From: Hyphomicrobiaceae bacterium
GTDB lineage: Bacteria; Pseudomonadota; Alphaproteobacteria; Rhizobiales; Xanthobacteraceae
Length of the DNA: 64,000 bases
Direction: 5' to 3'
Assembly (NCBI GenBank): GCA_021324465.1
Contig: JAJPJB010000064.1
Coordinates: 1-64,000 of the forward strand
A program made the translations under genes and the position numbers. The first letter of the stretch is position 1. The number at the start of each line of letters is the position of its first letter. Below, in pieces: positions 8,526-18,532 of the stretch. The notes below the pieces were generated by a model. It had not been told where the DNA came from and searched no databases. It was given only the letters and a program-made list of their open reading frames with translations.

Positions 8526-9593
8526 TCAATTGACGGCAAAGCTGCCGGGGCCCTCGCGGCTGGCACGGACTGTCGCTGGAGGTCGGCCGTTGAGATGCGG
8601 CACCACCACGAGACGATCGACCTCGCCGTTTTTGAAGGCCCGCAGAAAGCGCTGATAGTCTTTGAACGACACGCAGCCGAACGATTGCCCGCTCGGTCCG
8701 AGCATATAGGGATGCGCCAGAATGCCGTCGCGACCATACATCTTGCCGTCATCGACCGGATTGAGACGAATGGCTTCGACGCCGTGGAACAGGCCTTCGC
8801 GCAGGGTCAGATCGTAGATATTGGGTGGCGTGGCGCCGCGCGCCTTTCGATTCACATAACGCGGATCGTCGATGAATTCGCCCAATCCCGAATGCGCCTC
8901 GAGCCGCTCGCCGTCGGGCAGATAGACGACATGCGCGTCGATGTCATAGATCGCGGTGCGCGTGCCGCTGAGATTACGCAGAGCCGGCAGCCCCTCACGC
9001 GTCTCGCGCGAGGCCAGCAGCTTCCCAATGAGGTCAGGCGAGGCGGGCTGCGCTGGCGGAGAAATCGAACCGGTAGTCTCGGGCTCGCTCGATGCACGGA
9101 CCGGATCGGGTTTTGTCAGGAGGCGCGGTGCCTGCAGCGGACGCGGCATGGGCAACGGCGTGACATTTTGCTCCGCATTCGTCTGCGCCGCAGGCTTCGG
9201 CGCGTCGCTCGGCGCCGCAGCGGAAACGACAGCAAGCGCCGGCGTCCGCTCGACGCGCGCGCTGCTCGAAATCACCGGCACCAAAGTGTGGGCGATGGCC
9301 GACAGTTCCAGTGCGCCCGGAAGGCCGCGGTATGTTTTCGTTAACGCTACCGATTGAAACGCAAGCGAAGGCTTCGCCTGGAGATGATGATGCCGGGAAA
9401 CAAAGCCGATCAGCAGCCAGCCCGCGATAAGCGTAATGCCGCCGATTATCGCGGCCACCGCCGTCAACGAGCCGAGCGCGACGACAGTTTGCGCGAAAAT
9501 CGAGGGGCACAACTCGCCGAGAGCCGATCCTCGATCCTGATCGCGAGCATGAAAAGCCGCGACGCGAGCGACCGCTGCGGTCGGATACGCCAT
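8526..9593 (-). CDS. Membrane-anchored DUF2778 (Tlde1-type) protein
   Basis: A 355-residue protein with one membrane segment near residues 35-65 (VVALGSLTAVAAIIGGITLIAGW), a long Pro/Ala/Ser linker and a C-terminal DUF2778 domain. The domain shows an HSGLG histidine block near residue 235 and the SGQSFGCVSF cysteine block near residue 308. This is the His/Cys arrangement of L,D-transpeptidase-like folds, including the Tlde1 peptidoglycan-acting effectors. The cytoplasmic N terminus, a single anchor and a periplasmic domain suggest it acts on peptidoglycan or its precursors. Similar anchored proteins are frequent and often multicopy in Bradyrhizobium relatives. No type VI secretion genes or immunity-like gene are nearby, so an effector role is not supported. 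Confidence 0.75.
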   Translation of the reverse strand: MAYPTAAVARVAAFHARDQDRGSALGELCPSIFAQTVVALGSLTAVAAIIGGITLIAGWLLIGFVSRHHHLQAKPSLAFQSVALTKTYRGLPGALELSAIAHTLVPVISSSARVERTPALAVVSAAAPSDAPKPAAQTNAEQNVTPLPMPRPLQAPRLLTKPDPVRASSEPETTGSISPPAQPASPDLIGKLLASRETREGLPALRNLSGTRTAIYDIDAHVVYLPDGERLEAHSGLGEFIDDPRYVNRKARGATPPNIYDLTLREGLFHGVEAIRLNPVDDGKMYGRDGILAHPYMLGPSGQSFGCVSFKDYQRFLRAFKNGEVDRLVVVPHLNGRPPATVRASREGPGSFAVN

Positions 9594-9809
9594 GATGCGC
9601 GCTATTTGAGCGTGACTGTCAGATTGACGCCGCAGTCGGCCACTTGCGCGGGAATGCGCCGACCGATTTTGACTGCGTAGTGACTACGGAGCTCGTTTTA
9701 CCCATCCCACTCACCCGCCTCACAACCCCTGAAGCGGAGGACAATGCAACGAGCAATCTTAAACGGCTGTAAACGCACGGCGGCGCGTTCGGCGTGCTGA
9801 TCTTGTCGG

Positions 9810-10658
9810 CTACCGCACGCTTTCCGACGCAACGCGGCCGGCGCGGCGCACGCCATCCGCCAAAATGCGGACGAGATCGGTCACGGCAGAGACGGTGGTC
9901 GGCGATGCCCTGCCGTCCGCGCCGAGGCCCTTGCGCACGGCTTCCACCAGCGCAGAGCCAACCACGACGCCGTCGGCTCCTTGGGCTATTGCACAGGCCT
10001 GCTCGCCCGTACGCACGCCGAAGCCGACGCAGACCGGAAGCTTCGTATGCCGCTTGATGCGCGTCACTGCTGCCGCGACCTCGTCGGGATCGGGCGCCGC
10101 GGCGCCGGTAATGCCGGTGATCGAGACATAATAGACAAAGCCCGACGTATTGGTCAGCACTGTGGGCAAGCGCCTATCGTCGGTGGTCGGCGTAGCGAGA
10201 CGAATGAAGTTGAAGCCCGCTTTTACCGCCGGCAGGCAAAGCTCCTGATCTTCTTCCGGCGGCAGATCGACGACGATCAGCCCATCAACACCCGCGGCTT
10301 TCGCATCGGTCAGAAACCGGTCGACACCATAGATGTAGATCGGATTGTAATAGCCCATCAACACGATCGGCGTCGCATCGTCGCCGGCGCGGAAGTCGCG
10401 CACCGCGGCAAGCGTCTTTTTCATGGTCTGCCCGGCTCGGAGCGCGCGCAGCCCTGCTGCCTGGATCGCGGGCCCATCCGCCATCGGATCGGTGAACGGC
10501 ATGCCGAGCTCGATCACATCGGCGCCGGCTCGCGGCAGCGCCTTCAAGATTGCGACCGACGTTTCATAGTCCGGATCACCCGCCATGGTGAAAGTGACGA
10601 GCGCGGCGCGGCCATCTCCTTTGAGCGCGGCAAAGCGCCGGTCAATGCGAGTCATCAC
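9810..10658 (-). CDS. trpA: Tryptophan synthase alpha chain
   Basis: TrpA cleaves indole-3-glycerol phosphate to indole, which is channelled to TrpB. The 282 residues include the catalytic glutamate in [15 protein letters not shown] near residue 48, the catalytic aspartate in IVVDLPPEE near residue 130, and the phosphate-binding GFGVRTGEQ block near residue 215. It is the last gene of trpF-trpB-trpA. The junction with trpB reads GTGATG: the GTG at 10658 gives a 4-base overlap and the ATG at 10655 gives 1 base. I keep the GTG because it matches the usual N-terminal length. Either way translation is coupled, as expected for two subunits of one complex. Confidence 0.97.
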   Translation of the reverse strand: MMTRIDRRFAALKGDGRAALVTFTMAGDPDYETSVAILKALPRAGADVIELGMPFTDPMADGPAIQAAGLRALRAGQTMKKTLAAVRDFRAGDDATPIVLMGYYNPIYIYGVDRFLTDAKAAGVDGLIVVDLPPEEDQELCLPAVKAGFNFIRLATPTTDDRRLPTVLTNTSGFVYYVSITGITGAAAPDPDEVAAAVTRIKRHTKLPVCVGFGVRTGEQACAIAQGADGVVVGSALVEAVRKGLGADGRASPTTVSAVTDLVRILADGVRRAGRVASESVR

Positions 10659-11872
10659 GCCTTGCTTCCGAGGTGCCGCGCTACCGAATCGAGGTCCTTG
10701 TCGCCGCGGCCTGAGAGATTGACCACCATTAGATGATCCTTCGGCTTGTTGGGCGCGAGTTCAAGCACCTTGGCTAGCGCGTGCGCCGGCTCGAGCGCCG
10801 GAATGATGCCTTCGAGCTTGGACAGCAGCTGAAATGCGTCGAGCGCTTCGTTGTCGGTCGCCGAAAGAAATTTCACTCTCCCGACGTCGTTGAGCCAGGC
10901 ATGCTCCGGGCCGATGCCGGGATAATCGAGACCGGCCGAGATCGAATGCGCCTCGTTGATCTGCCCGTCTTCGTTCATGAGCAGATAGGTACGGTTGCCG
11001 TGCAGCACGCCGGCCCGGCCGCCGGCGATAGAGGCGGCATGCATGCCGGTATCCAGACCATGGCCGGCGGCCTCGACGCCGTAAATCTCGATGTCCTTGT
11101 CGTCGAGAAACGGATGGAACAGGCCCATGGCATTCGAACCGCCGCCGATGCAGGCGATGAGCGAATCCGGTAGCCGACCCTCGGCCGCCTGCAGCTGCTC
11201 GCGCGTCTCGCGGCCGATTATCGACTGAAAGTCGCGCACCATCATCGGATAGGGATGCGGGCCGGCAATGGTGCCGATGCAATAGAACGTCGATTCGACA
11301 TTAGTTACCCAGTCGCGCAGCGCCTCGTTCATGGCGTCCTTGAGCGTCTTCGCGCCGGACTCGACCGGCACGACTTTAGCGCCGAGCATGTTCATGCGAA
11401 ACACATTCGCCTTTTGCCGCTCCACATCGACCGCGCCCATATAGACGATGCATTCGAGCCCAAAGCGCGCGCACAGCGTCGCGGTGGCGACGCCGTGCAT
11501 GCCGGCGCCGGTCTCGGCGATGATGCGCTTCTTGCCCATGCGACGCGCCAAGAGAATTTGGCCGAGCACGTTGTTCACTTTGTGCGCGCCGGTGTGATTG
11601 AGCTCCTCGCGCTTGAGGTAAATTTTTGCGCCGCCACAATGCGCGGTCAGGCGCTCGGCGAAATAAAGCGGCGACGGCCGGCCGACATAGTGGCTCAGAT
11701 ATCCGTCCATCTCTCGCTTGAAAACGGGATCGGCCTTGGCGTCGCCGTAGGCTTTCTCCAGATCAAGAATAAGCGGCATTAGCGTCTCGGCGACAAAGCG
11801 GCCGCCATAGATGCCGAAACGGCCGTGCTCGTCCGGCCCGGTACGGAAGGAATTGAGCTGCTGCACGGCCAT
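10655..11872 (-). CDS. trpB: Tryptophan synthase beta chain
   Basis: TrpB is the PLP-dependent subunit that condenses indole with serine to form tryptophan. From the ATG at 11872 ([20 protein letters not shown]) it is 405 residues, the family length. The open frame extends 118 codons further upstream, but that part lies opposite nothing conserved and runs through trpF, so I discard it. The PLP lysine lies in HTGAHKVNN near residue 96, and the phosphate-binding GGGSNAMG loop near residue 240. It sits 10 bases after trpF and is coupled to trpA. Confidence 0.97.
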   Translation of the reverse strand: MAVQQLNSFRTGPDEHGRFGIYGGRFVAETLMPLILDLEKAYGDAKADPVFKREMDGYLSHYVGRPSPLYFAERLTAHCGGAKIYLKREELNHTGAHKVNNVLGQILLARRMGKKRIIAETGAGMHGVATATLCARFGLECIVYMGAVDVERQKANVFRMNMLGAKVVPVESGAKTLKDAMNEALRDWVTNVESTFYCIGTIAGPHPYPMMVRDFQSIIGRETREQLQAAEGRLPDSLIACIGGGSNAMGLFHPFLDDKDIEIYGVEAAGHGLDTGMHAASIAGGRAGVLHGNRTYLLMNEDGQINEAHSISAGLDYPGIGPEHAWLNDVGRVKFLSATDNEALDAFQLLSKLEGIIPALEPAHALAKVLELAPNKPKDHLMVVNLSGRGDKDLDSVARHLGSKA

Positions 11873-11882
11873 CAAAAACGCT

Positions 11883-12551
11883 CTACGCGACGGGGTCGAT
11901 TTGTGTCGCCGCGGCATCGCGCGCGGCGCGGATGAAGGCGCGGATCTTACCAAGATCCTTCCGGCCTGGCGCCGACTCGACGCCGGACGAGACGTCGACG
12001 CCCGGAGCGTGCGTGATGCGCAAGGCTTCGGCCACATTGGCGGCGTCGAGCCCGCCCGACAGCATGAACGGCACGTCAGCGCTGACATGTTGCAGAAGGT
12101 GCCAATCAAAGGCCTTCCCGAGCCCGCCCGGACGCGTTGCCTCGCGTGGTGCGCGCGCATCAAACAACAAGCGGTCGGCGATCCCCGTATAGGACGCCGC
12201 GGCCGCAAGATCGCGCTTTGTTTCAACCGCGATCGCCTTCATCACCGGCAGACCGAAGCGCGCCTTGAGCGCTGCGAGCCGCGCTGGCGGTTCTCTCCCA
12301 TGGAGTTGCAAGATATCCGGCTGCAGCGCCTCGACCAAAGCTTCGAACACCGCGTCATCGGCATCCACCGTCAGCGCCACTTTCTGGGCGCGACCGCGCA
12401 CGTGCGCTCCGAGCGCTCGGCCGGCATCGTGGGATAGGTGCCGCGGCGACGGCGGAAAGAACACGAAGCCGACCATGTCGGCCCCCGCCTCAATCGCCAC
12501 ATCGACCGCCTCGGGGGTCTTTAAACCGCAGATTTTGACAATCAACGACAT
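11883..12551 (-). CDS. trpF: Phosphoribosylanthranilate isomerase
   Basis: TrpF isomerises N-(5-phosphoribosyl)anthranilate to the ribulose form in tryptophan synthesis. The 222-residue TIM barrel starts with the family signature [12 protein letters not shown] (catalytic Cys near residue 8), with [13 protein letters not shown] next. It ends with the phosphate-binding [10 protein letters not shown] block and the aspartate in GVDVSSGVE. It heads the trpFBA unit, and the other trp genes are not in the window, as is usual in Alphaproteobacteria. Two copies of a GGTNACC motif lie just upstream of its start. Confidence in the identity is high; I saw no attenuator. Confidence 0.96.
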   Translation of the reverse strand: MSLIVKICGLKTPEAVDVAIEAGADMVGFVFFPPSPRHLSHDAGRALGAHVRGRAQKVALTVDADDAVFEALVEALQPDILQLHGREPPARLAALKARFGLPVMKAIAVETKRDLAAAASYTGIADRLLFDARAPREATRPGGLGKAFDWHLLQHVSADVPFMLSGGLDAANVAEALRITHAPGVDVSSGVESAPGRKDLGKIRAFIRAARDAAATQIDPVA

Positions 12552-12561
12552 GGGTGCGCCG

Positions 12562-12599
12562 GGTTACCTGAGCCTCTTAGCCCGCTTCTTCAGGTTACC
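12562..12599. promoter_or_regulatory. Paired GGTNACC motifs upstream of trpF
   Basis: GGTTACCTGA (12562-12571) and TCAGGTTACC (12590-12599) form an inverted repeat with one mismatch. Each contains the self-palindromic GGTTACC, and the two are centred about 28 bases apart. They lie 11-48 bases before the trpF start on the minus strand. This could be an operator or chance; no known regulator is implied. Confidence 0.3.
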
Positions 12600-12647
12600 T
12601 AATCCTGATGGACGCCGTTCTACAGCCCCGCCCCGGCTTTGTCTCGG

Positions 12648-13058
12648 TCAGCGTCCTTGGTGCAAGGGCGGCTGCAGCTGCAGCCGCTCCGCGGGTCCGC
12701 CGCCCTGCGGTATGTGGGCCGGGGCGCTTGGCCCGCCCTTGAGCGTTTCGATTTGCCTGCGCAGCTCACCGACCTCGCGTTCCAGACGGCGCGCCGCGCG
12801 GCGCCACCTGGCCTGACGCAGCCAAGCCGCGATGCCGCCGACGACGACGCCGAGGATCAGCACAACCATGATGACCACGAATAATGGTTGGGTCACCGAG
12901 GCCGCAGGAGTGTTGGAGCCGAACGGGTCGAACGAGACCGTCACGTCCTGGCGGTTGGCGACCGCAAAGGCAATGATGATGATGGCGAGCGGCACAAGGA
13001 CGATCGCCGCGGCGATCTTGCGCAGCGTCGAACCGGTCGCGGGCGCGTGAGCGGTCAA
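12648..13058 (-). CDS. LapA-domain (DUF1049) inner membrane protein
   Basis: Small membrane protein with two hydrophobic segments ([22 protein letters not shown] and [21 protein letters not shown]), then a basic, coiled-coil-prone tail. The conserved [15 protein letters not shown] between the helices is the DUF1049/LapA signature. E. coli LapA works with LapB to tune LPS synthesis through LpxC turnover, but that role is not shown here. I chose the TTG at 13058: it forms a TTGA overlap with the ihfB stop and gives the usual N terminus, about 136 residues. The longer open frame to 13121 would run inside ihfB. The ihfB-lapA-trpF order is common in Rhizobiales. Confidence 0.82.
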   Translation of the reverse strand: MTAHAPATGSTLRKIAAAIVLVPLAIIIIAFAVANRQDVTVSFDPFGSNTPAASVTQPLFVVIMVVLILGVVVGGIAAWLRQARWRRAARRLEREVGELRRQIETLKGGPSAPAHIPQGGGPAERLQLQPPLHQGR

Positions 13059-13345
13059 CCTTCGGTCGACCGATTGAGCCGTTCGCGCATTTCCTTGCCG
13101 GTCTTGAAGAACGGCACGCATTTCTTATCGACCGACACATGCGCGCCCGTGCGCGGATTGCGGCCGGTACGCGCCGGACGCTGCTTGACGGAAAATGCGC
13201 CGAAACCGCGCAACTCCACCCGATCACCGCGCGCCATTGCGGCGATGATCTCGCCGAGGATGGCGTTGACGATGTTTTCTACGTCGCGCTGATAAAGATG
13301 GGGGTTCTGCGCCGAAATTCGCTGAACCAGCTCAGACTTGATCAT
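13055..13345 (-). CDS. ihfB: Integration host factor subunit beta
   Basis: IHF beta pairs with IHF alpha to bend DNA sharply in recombination, replication and transcription. The ATG at 13345 gives 96 residues starting [17 protein letters not shown], the canonical IhfB start. The open frame continues upstream, but those codons are not conserved. The DNA-binding arm [17 protein letters not shown] with the intercalating proline is intact, and the C terminus [15 protein letters not shown] is typical. The stop overlaps the proposed TTG of lapA. It lies downstream of sppA with a 71-base gap, matching the rhizobial rpsA-sppA-ihfB order. Confidence 0.95.
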   Translation of the reverse strand: MIKSELVQRISAQNPHLYQRDVENIVNAILGEIIAAMARGDRVELRGFGAFSVKQRPARTGRNPRTGAHVSVDKKCVPFFKTGKEMRERLNRSTEG

Positions 13346-13416
13346 GTCCGCCGCCTTCGGTTGCCCGCGCAATGCCGATCCCGTGTTGTCACGGGCCGAA
13401 GCAAATGCTTCGCCGG

Positions 13417-14397
13417 TCAATCCGTCCCGGCAGGGTGCCAAAGGGCCAACAGACCGTCAAGGTTGAAACGCTCCACCGCCCCAATGCCGCCCCACTCGTC
13501 GAGTCGGCGCGCCAGCGCGTCCAACCCTGCCGCGTCAAGCACGGCAACGGTGGCGGCATGCAGGAACGGCAGATCGCGCAGCCGGCTGTGCAGTTCATAG
13601 TCGCGGACCGCAAGCGCGGTATCGACGTTCTTTTCCCTGCCAAGCCAGGCGAGCGCCGTGCGTTCGTCGCCGATCTCGTCGACCAGCTTCAGATCGATCG
13701 CCTGATGACCGGTGAAGACCCGACCGTCGGCGGCCTTTGCAAGCTCGGCGTCGGTCAGATGGCGTCGGTTCTGTACGAGGCCTTTGAACCAGGCATAGGA
13801 ATCCTGGATGATCGAATTCAGCGCCGCAGTTGCTTCGGGGCTGGTCGGCTCGAAGCCGTCCGGCGCCGCCTTGAGCGGCGTCGATTTCACCGATTCCATC
13901 TTCACGCCGATCTTGCTGAGAAGATCGGCGAAGTTCGGGTATTGAAACAGCACGCCGATCGACCCGACCAGCGAAGTCTGCTCCGCCACGATGTGATCGC
14001 CGGCGAGCGCCGTGATGTAGCCGCCGGACGCCGCCATGCTGTCGACGACGACGACGAGCGGCTTTTTCCCGCGCAGACGCGACAGCGAGTCAAACAGCTG
14101 CTCCGATCCCGCCGTGGTGCCGCCGGGGCTATCGACATGCAGGATAACGGCACGCGCCAATGTCGAGCGGCCCAGACGTTCGAGCTGTTCGGCGCGCTCG
14201 CGGTCGCCGCGGATCAGGCCGGAGATCGTGACCCGGGCGATATAAGGACGAACGCCGAACAGGCCGCTACGAGGACTGGTCGCGACCGCCGCGCCGGCAA
14301 GGCCGAGAACGATCACCACAACGGCGGTTACCCGCCAGAACGTCAGCTTGCGCCGCATGCGGCGGCGGTCGGCGATCAGGTCGGCATCAAGCGACAT
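13417..14397 (-). CDS. sppA: Signal peptide peptidase SppA (short form)
   Basis: SppA is an inner-membrane serine protease that degrades cleaved signal peptides. The 326-residue short form, with a single protease domain, is usual outside enterobacteria. A membrane anchor lies near residues 20-40 ([17 protein letters not shown]). The nucleophile serine is in DSMAASGGY near residue 123, and the general-base lysine is probably in [11 protein letters not shown] near residue 175. The oxyanion block VDSPGGT is present near residue 90. It sits between rpsA (88 bases upstream) and ihfB, on the same strand. Confidence 0.95.
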   Translation of the reverse strand: MSLDADLIADRRRMRRKLTFWRVTAVVVIVLGLAGAAVATSPRSGLFGVRPYIARVTISGLIRGDRERAEQLERLGRSTLARAVILHVDSPGGTTAGSEQLFDSLSRLRGKKPLVVVVDSMAASGGYITALAGDHIVAEQTSLVGSIGVLFQYPNFADLLSKIGVKMESVKSTPLKAAPDGFEPTSPEATAALNSIIQDSYAWFKGLVQNRRHLTDAELAKAADGRVFTGHQAIDLKLVDEIGDERTALAWLGREKNVDTALAVRDYELHSRLRDLPFLHAATVAVLDAAGLDALARRLDEWGGIGAVERFNLDGLLALWHPAGTD

Positions 14398-14485
14398 GCG
14401 ATAATCCCCTGTTTTCGGCCCCGTCCGTCTCTGCCATTCCGGAAGTCATAAGACACCGCAATGACACACACCTCACGATCCTGGT

Positions 14486-16219
14486 CTAGTCCTCGTCCCC
14501 GCTCTCGCCTCTGCGCCTGAGCACGCTGCCCAGAATATCGCCGAGCGTCGCGCCGGAATCGGAAGAGCCGTATTGCGCGATCGCTTCCTTCTCTTCGGCA
14601 ACTTCCAGCGCTTTGATCGAAACCGTCACCCGGCGGCTGCGGCGGTCGAATTGTGTGACCCGCGCATCAACCTTCTGCCCGACCGCGAAGCGATCCGGGC
14701 GCTGCTCGGACCGGTCGCGCGCCAGTTCGGAGCGCTTGATGAAGGACGTGTGGTCGGTGCCGACAATTTTGACATCGATGCCGCCTTCCTTCACGTCGAT
14801 CACTTCGCAGGTCACGACATCGCCCTTCTTGAGATCGCCCGCAGCGGGCTCCTCCGCCGCGGTCCCTCCGGACAGCTGTTTGATGCCCAGCGAGATGCGC
14901 TCCTTCTCGACATCGACATCGAGAACCTGCGCCTGGACCTTATCGCCCTTCTTATATTCCTCGATCACCTGCTCGCCCGGCCGTCTCCAGTCGAGGTCGG
15001 ACAGGTGCACCATGCCGTCGACATCGCCGTCGAGCCCGAGAAACAGGCCGAACTCGGTCTTGTTCTTGACTTCGCCCTCGACGACCGATCCGATCGGGTG
15101 CTTCTCAACGAACACCTCCCATGGATTGCGCATGGTCTGCTTGAGGCCGAGCGAAATGCGGCGCTTGACCGGATCGACTTCGAGCACCTGCACCTCGACC
15201 TCTTGCGAGGTGGAGACGATCTTGCCGGGATGCACGTTCTTCTTGGTCCACGACATTTCCGAAACGTGGATCAGGCCTTCGATGCCGGGCTCGAGCTCGA
15301 CGAAGGCGCCGTAGTCGGTGATATTGGTGACGCGGCCCTTGAAGCGGGCGCCGACCGGATATTTCGCCTCGATGCCCTGCCACGGGTCGTCGAGCAATTG
15401 CTTCATGCCGAGCGAGATGCGGTGGGTCTCGTGATTGATCTTGATGATCTTGACCTTAACCTGCTGGCCGATATTGAGCACTTCGGAGGGATGATTGACG
15501 CGCCGCCAGGCGATATCGGTTACGTGTAAGAGGCCGTCGATGCCGCCGAGATCGACGAAGGCGCCGTAGTCGGTGATGTTCTTGACGACGCCGTCAATGA
15601 CCTGACCCTCTTCGAGATTCTGCACCAGCTCCTGGCGCTGCTCGGCCCGCGTCTCTTCGAGAACGGTGCGGCGCGAAACCACGATGTTGCCGCGCCGGCG
15701 GTCCATCTTGAGAATCTGGAACGGCTGCGGATTGTTCATCAGCGGCGAGACATCGCGGATCGGCCGAATATCGACCTGCGAGCGCGGCAGGAAGGCGACG
15801 GCCCCGTCGAGATCGACGGTGAAGCCGCCCTTGACCTGGTTGAAGATGACGCCTTGCACCTTCTCATTGTTCTGAAACGCCCGCTCGAGCTTGCCCCAGC
15901 TTTCCTCGCGGCGCGCCTTGTCGCGCGACAGCACCGCCTGGCCGAGTGCATTCTCGATTCTCTCGAGATAGACTTCGACGGTGTCGCCGACCTTGATGTC
16001 GGCGCTGCGGCCGGGGCCGGCGAACTCACGCAGCGCGACGCGCCCTTCGGTCTTCAGCCCGACGTCGATCACGGCAAAGTCGCGTTCGATCGCGACCACG
16101 GTGCCTTTGACGACTGAACCCTCCTGCAGGTGACCGTCACTGAACGATTCATCGATCAGCTTGGCGAAATCCTCGCGCGTGGCCGCGCCGGTGCCAGCTT
16201 GAGCCGCAACTTGAGCCAT
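14486..16219 (-). CDS. rpsA: 30S ribosomal protein S1
   Basis: S1 helps the 30S subunit bind and unfold mRNA. The 577 residues hold six S1/OB repeats. The first two are divergent ribosome-binding repeats and repeats 3-6 are close copies; the signature TDYGAFVDLGG..GLLHVTDIAW recurs as TDYGAFVELEPGIEGLIHVSEM and KTEFGLFLGLDGDVDGMVHLSDL. The ATG at 16219 gives MAQVAAQAGTGA. It lies between cmk and sppA, the standard order. The 169-base cmk-rpsA gap probably contains its own promoter, but I could not pick boxes with confidence. Confidence 0.98.
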   Translation of the reverse strand: MAQVAAQAGTGAATREDFAKLIDESFSDGHLQEGSVVKGTVVAIERDFAVIDVGLKTEGRVALREFAGPGRSADIKVGDTVEVYLERIENALGQAVLSRDKARREESWGKLERAFQNNEKVQGVIFNQVKGGFTVDLDGAVAFLPRSQVDIRPIRDVSPLMNNPQPFQILKMDRRRGNIVVSRRTVLEETRAEQRQELVQNLEEGQVIDGVVKNITDYGAFVDLGGIDGLLHVTDIAWRRVNHPSEVLNIGQQVKVKIIKINHETHRISLGMKQLLDDPWQGIEAKYPVGARFKGRVTNITDYGAFVELEPGIEGLIHVSEMSWTKKNVHPGKIVSTSQEVEVQVLEVDPVKRRISLGLKQTMRNPWEVFVEKHPIGSVVEGEVKNKTEFGLFLGLDGDVDGMVHLSDLDWRRPGEQVIEEYKKGDKVQAQVLDVDVEKERISLGIKQLSGGTAAEEPAAGDLKKGDVVTCEVIDVKEGGIDVKIVGTDHTSFIKRSELARDRSEQRPDRFAVGQKVDARVTQFDRRSRRVTVSIKALEVAEEKEAIAQYGSSDSGATLGDILGSVLRRRGESGDED

Positions 16220-16388
16220 ACAACACTCCCCGCCCCGCCGATTGAAATGAGCCCGAACATGCGGCAGCCGCCAGCTCGCCGGCGGTTGGGGCCAAGGCCA
16301 TAGGTTCAGGACAAAGCTTGTGTTCCGGAGTCTATCGCCATGCGGACGAAGCGGTGAGCGGGCTTACCTCCAATGACGAAAACGCCAG

Positions 16389-17027
16389 TCAACGGCGCTT
16401 TCGGCCCGCTCGAACGGCCTCGATGATATCGACGGCGGCCCGGAACGCGGCGTCTATACCCAAATGCGTCGTATCGAGCAAGTGCGCGTCCGGGGCGGCC
16501 TTCAACGGCGCGGCAGTCCGCCGTGAATCGCGCGCGTCGCGGCGCAGAAGATCGGCCAGGACCTCTTTTTCGTCGACCATTTCGCCCCGCGACCGCATTT
16601 CGAGGGTGCGCCGGCTGGCGCGCACTTCCGGGCTCGCCACGACAAAGATCTTCACGTCCGCGCCGGGCGCGATGACCGTGCCGATATCGCGGCCGTCCAG
16701 CACGGCACCCGGCGGTTTGGTCGCGAACTCGCGCTGGTAGTTGATCAGGGCCTGACGAACTTCCGGAATGGCCGCAACCACCGACGCGGCATCGGTGACC
16801 GATTGCGATTTGAGCGCGTTCTCGTCGAACCTTTCGGGATCGAGCATGGTCGCCGCTTCGGCGGCACGCGCTGGATCATCTGGCGAATGGCCGGCATCGA
16901 GCAGCGCTTTCGCCACGGCCCGGTAAAGCAGACCAGTGTCGAGATGATGCAGGCCGTAAGCAGCTGCGATCTGTCGTGCAATCGTGCCCTTGCCGGAAGC
17001 GGCAGGTCCGTCAATGGCAATGATCAT
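16389..17027 (-). CDS. cmk: Cytidylate kinase
   Basis: Cmk phosphorylates CMP and dCMP using ATP. The 212-residue P-loop kinase begins with the Walker A motif [13 protein letters not shown]. It carries the NMP-binding region ([16 protein letters not shown]) and the family block [20 protein letters not shown] near residue 112. It overlaps the aroA stop by 4 bases (ATGA) and precedes rpsA. The aroA-cmk-rpsA cluster is widespread in Alphaproteobacteria and joins unrelated housekeeping roles through co-transcription. Confidence 0.97.
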   Translation of the reverse strand: MIIAIDGPAASGKGTIARQIAAAYGLHHLDTGLLYRAVAKALLDAGHSPDDPARAAEAATMLDPERFDENALKSQSVTDAASVVAAIPEVRQALINYQREFATKPPGAVLDGRDIGTVIAPGADVKIFVVASPEVRASRRTLEMRSRGEMVDEKEVLADLLRRDARDSRRTAAPLKAAPDAHLLDTTHLGIDAAFRAAVDIIEAVRAGRKRR

Positions 17028-18361
17028 GACAGGTCGGCGCCGAGGTCCCGCATCAAGTCGACGAATCCGGGGAAGCTCGTCGCAATGAAAGTGCCGTCGT
17101 CGATCCGCACCGGGCGTTCGCTGCCGAGTCCCAGAACAATCGCCGCCATGGCGATACGATGATCCATGTGGGTCCTGACTAGGCCGCCGCCGCGCGGGCG
17201 GCCGCCGGTGCCGTGAACGATCAGATCGTCGCCGTCGATTTCGGCGACGATGCCATTTTCGCGCAGCAAAGCCGCAGTGGCGGCAAGCCGGTCCGATTCC
17301 TTCACCCGTAGTTCTTTCAGTCCGCGCATCTTGGTGCTGCCTTCGGCGAATGCAGCGGCCACGGCCAGAACGGGATATTCGTCGATCATCGCCGGTGCGC
17401 GCTCCGCCGGCACCTCGACACCGCGCAGAGTGCCGGCGCGCACGCGCAGGTCGGCGACATCCTCGCCGCCTTCGTTGCGCGCATCGAGCTTTTCGATCGA
17501 TGCGCCCATCTCGTACAGCGTGGTGAGCAGGCCGATACGCAAGGGATTCATCATCACGCCGGTAAGCATGATGTCGGAGCCGGGCACCACAAGCGCCGCC
17601 ACCAAAGGAAAGGCGGCCGAGGACGGATCCGACGGCACCGCAATGGGGCGCGGCTCAAGCTCGGGCTGCCCCGTGAGCGTGATGCGGCGGCCGTTGTTGG
17701 CTGTGGGCTCAACGCGTATTTGTGCGCCGAGATGCGTGAGCATCTTTTCGGTGTGGTCGCGCGTCGCTTCGGCCTCGATCACCACTGTCTCGCCAGGCGC
17801 CGATAGCCCGGCCAATAACGTCGCCGATTTCAACTGAGCCGAGGGAACCGGCGGCTCGAATATGATGGGAATCGGGTCGCGTGCGCCTTTGAGCGTCAAT
17901 GGCAGGCGCCCGTCGGCTGAAACCAGCGCCCGGGCGCCCATACGCTCCAGGGGATCGAGCACCCGTTGCATCGGCCGACTGCGCAGCGAGGCATCGCCAT
18001 CGAAAGTCGCCGTAATCGGACAGCCTGCAACCGCCCCAAGCGTGAGCCGGCAGCCGGTTCCGGAGTTGCCGAAATCGAGCGCATCCGCCGGTTCGGCGAA
18101 GCCGCCGACGCCGACGCCCCGGATCGACCAGGCTCCGTTGCCGATCTTTTCAATGCGTGCGCCAAGCGCCGCTAATGCCTTGGCCGTGTTGAGAACATCC
18201 CCGCCTTCGAGCAGGCCGCAAACCCGTGTCTCGCCGACAGTCAGCGCGCCCAGAATCAGGGCCCGGATCGAGATGGACTTGTCGCCGGGCACGCGCAGCC
18301 TTCCGGCCAGGGGACCGTTGCGGCGGGCGGTCAGCGGAACACGGGTCGAAGGCGACTGCAT
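17024..18361 (-). CDS. aroA: 3-phosphoshikimate 1-carboxyvinyltransferase (EPSP synthase)
   Basis: AroA transfers the enolpyruvyl group of PEP to shikimate-3-phosphate in aromatic amino acid synthesis. The 445 residues show [19 protein letters not shown] near residue 20, the [19 protein letters not shown] block near residue 90, and [16 protein letters not shown] near residue 350. The GNSGTGCRL block has the G-A-type region in its GNSGTGCR form, close to class II enzymes such as the Agrobacterium CP4 type; this is inferred from memory of the family. It heads the aroA-cmk-rpsA run and is divergent from the FYDLN gene at 18533. Confidence 0.97.
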   Translation of the reverse strand: MQSPSTRVPLTARRNGPLAGRLRVPGDKSISIRALILGALTVGETRVCGLLEGGDVLNTAKALAALGARIEKIGNGAWSIRGVGVGGFAEPADALDFGNSGTGCRLTLGAVAGCPITATFDGDASLRSRPMQRVLDPLERMGARALVSADGRLPLTLKGARDPIPIIFEPPVPSAQLKSATLLAGLSAPGETVVIEAEATRDHTEKMLTHLGAQIRVEPTANNGRRITLTGQPELEPRPIAVPSDPSSAAFPLVAALVVPGSDIMLTGVMMNPLRIGLLTTLYEMGASIEKLDARNEGGEDVADLRVRAGTLRGVEVPAERAPAMIDEYPVLAVAAAFAEGSTKMRGLKELRVKESDRLAATAALLRENGIVAEIDGDDLIVHGTGGRPRGGGLVRTHMDHRIAMAAIVLGLGSERPVRIDDGTFIATSFPGFVDLMRDLGADLS

Positions 18362-18474
18362 GGGGCGAGGTCAGGCCGGAACAGGCCAAGATCGGCTTAA
18401 TGGCGGCGGTCTATCACGGCCGACCGGATGGCGTCATCCGGCGCGTTAAGGCGACAATCACGGTCGATCGACTA

Positions 18475-18480
18475 TTGACA
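18475..18480 (+). promoter_or_regulatory. Candidate -35 box of the FYDLN gene
   Basis: A perfect TTGACA lies 53 bases before the GTG start at 18533, in the aroA/FYDLN divergent gap. The expected -10 site about 17 bases on (CAAGTG) is weak, so the assignment is tentative. Confidence 0.3.
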
Positions 18481-18532
18481 GGGACGCCGCGACTAGCCAA
18501 GTGAAGCACCCAAATTACGCAAGGAATCCGCC

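Noticed and set aside
8526-9593. DUF2778 protein as a type VI effector
   Set aside because: The domain is shared with Tlde1 effectors, but there is no secretion or immunity gene next to it and a membrane anchor argues for a housekeeping role.
10655-12226. Extended start of trpB giving 523 residues
   Set aside because: The extra 118 codons overlap trpF and have no similarity to TrpB; the ATG at 11872 gives the family length.
13372-15529. Long plus-strand frames opposite sppA and rpsA
   Set aside because: Shadows of the real minus-strand genes, with low-complexity translations.
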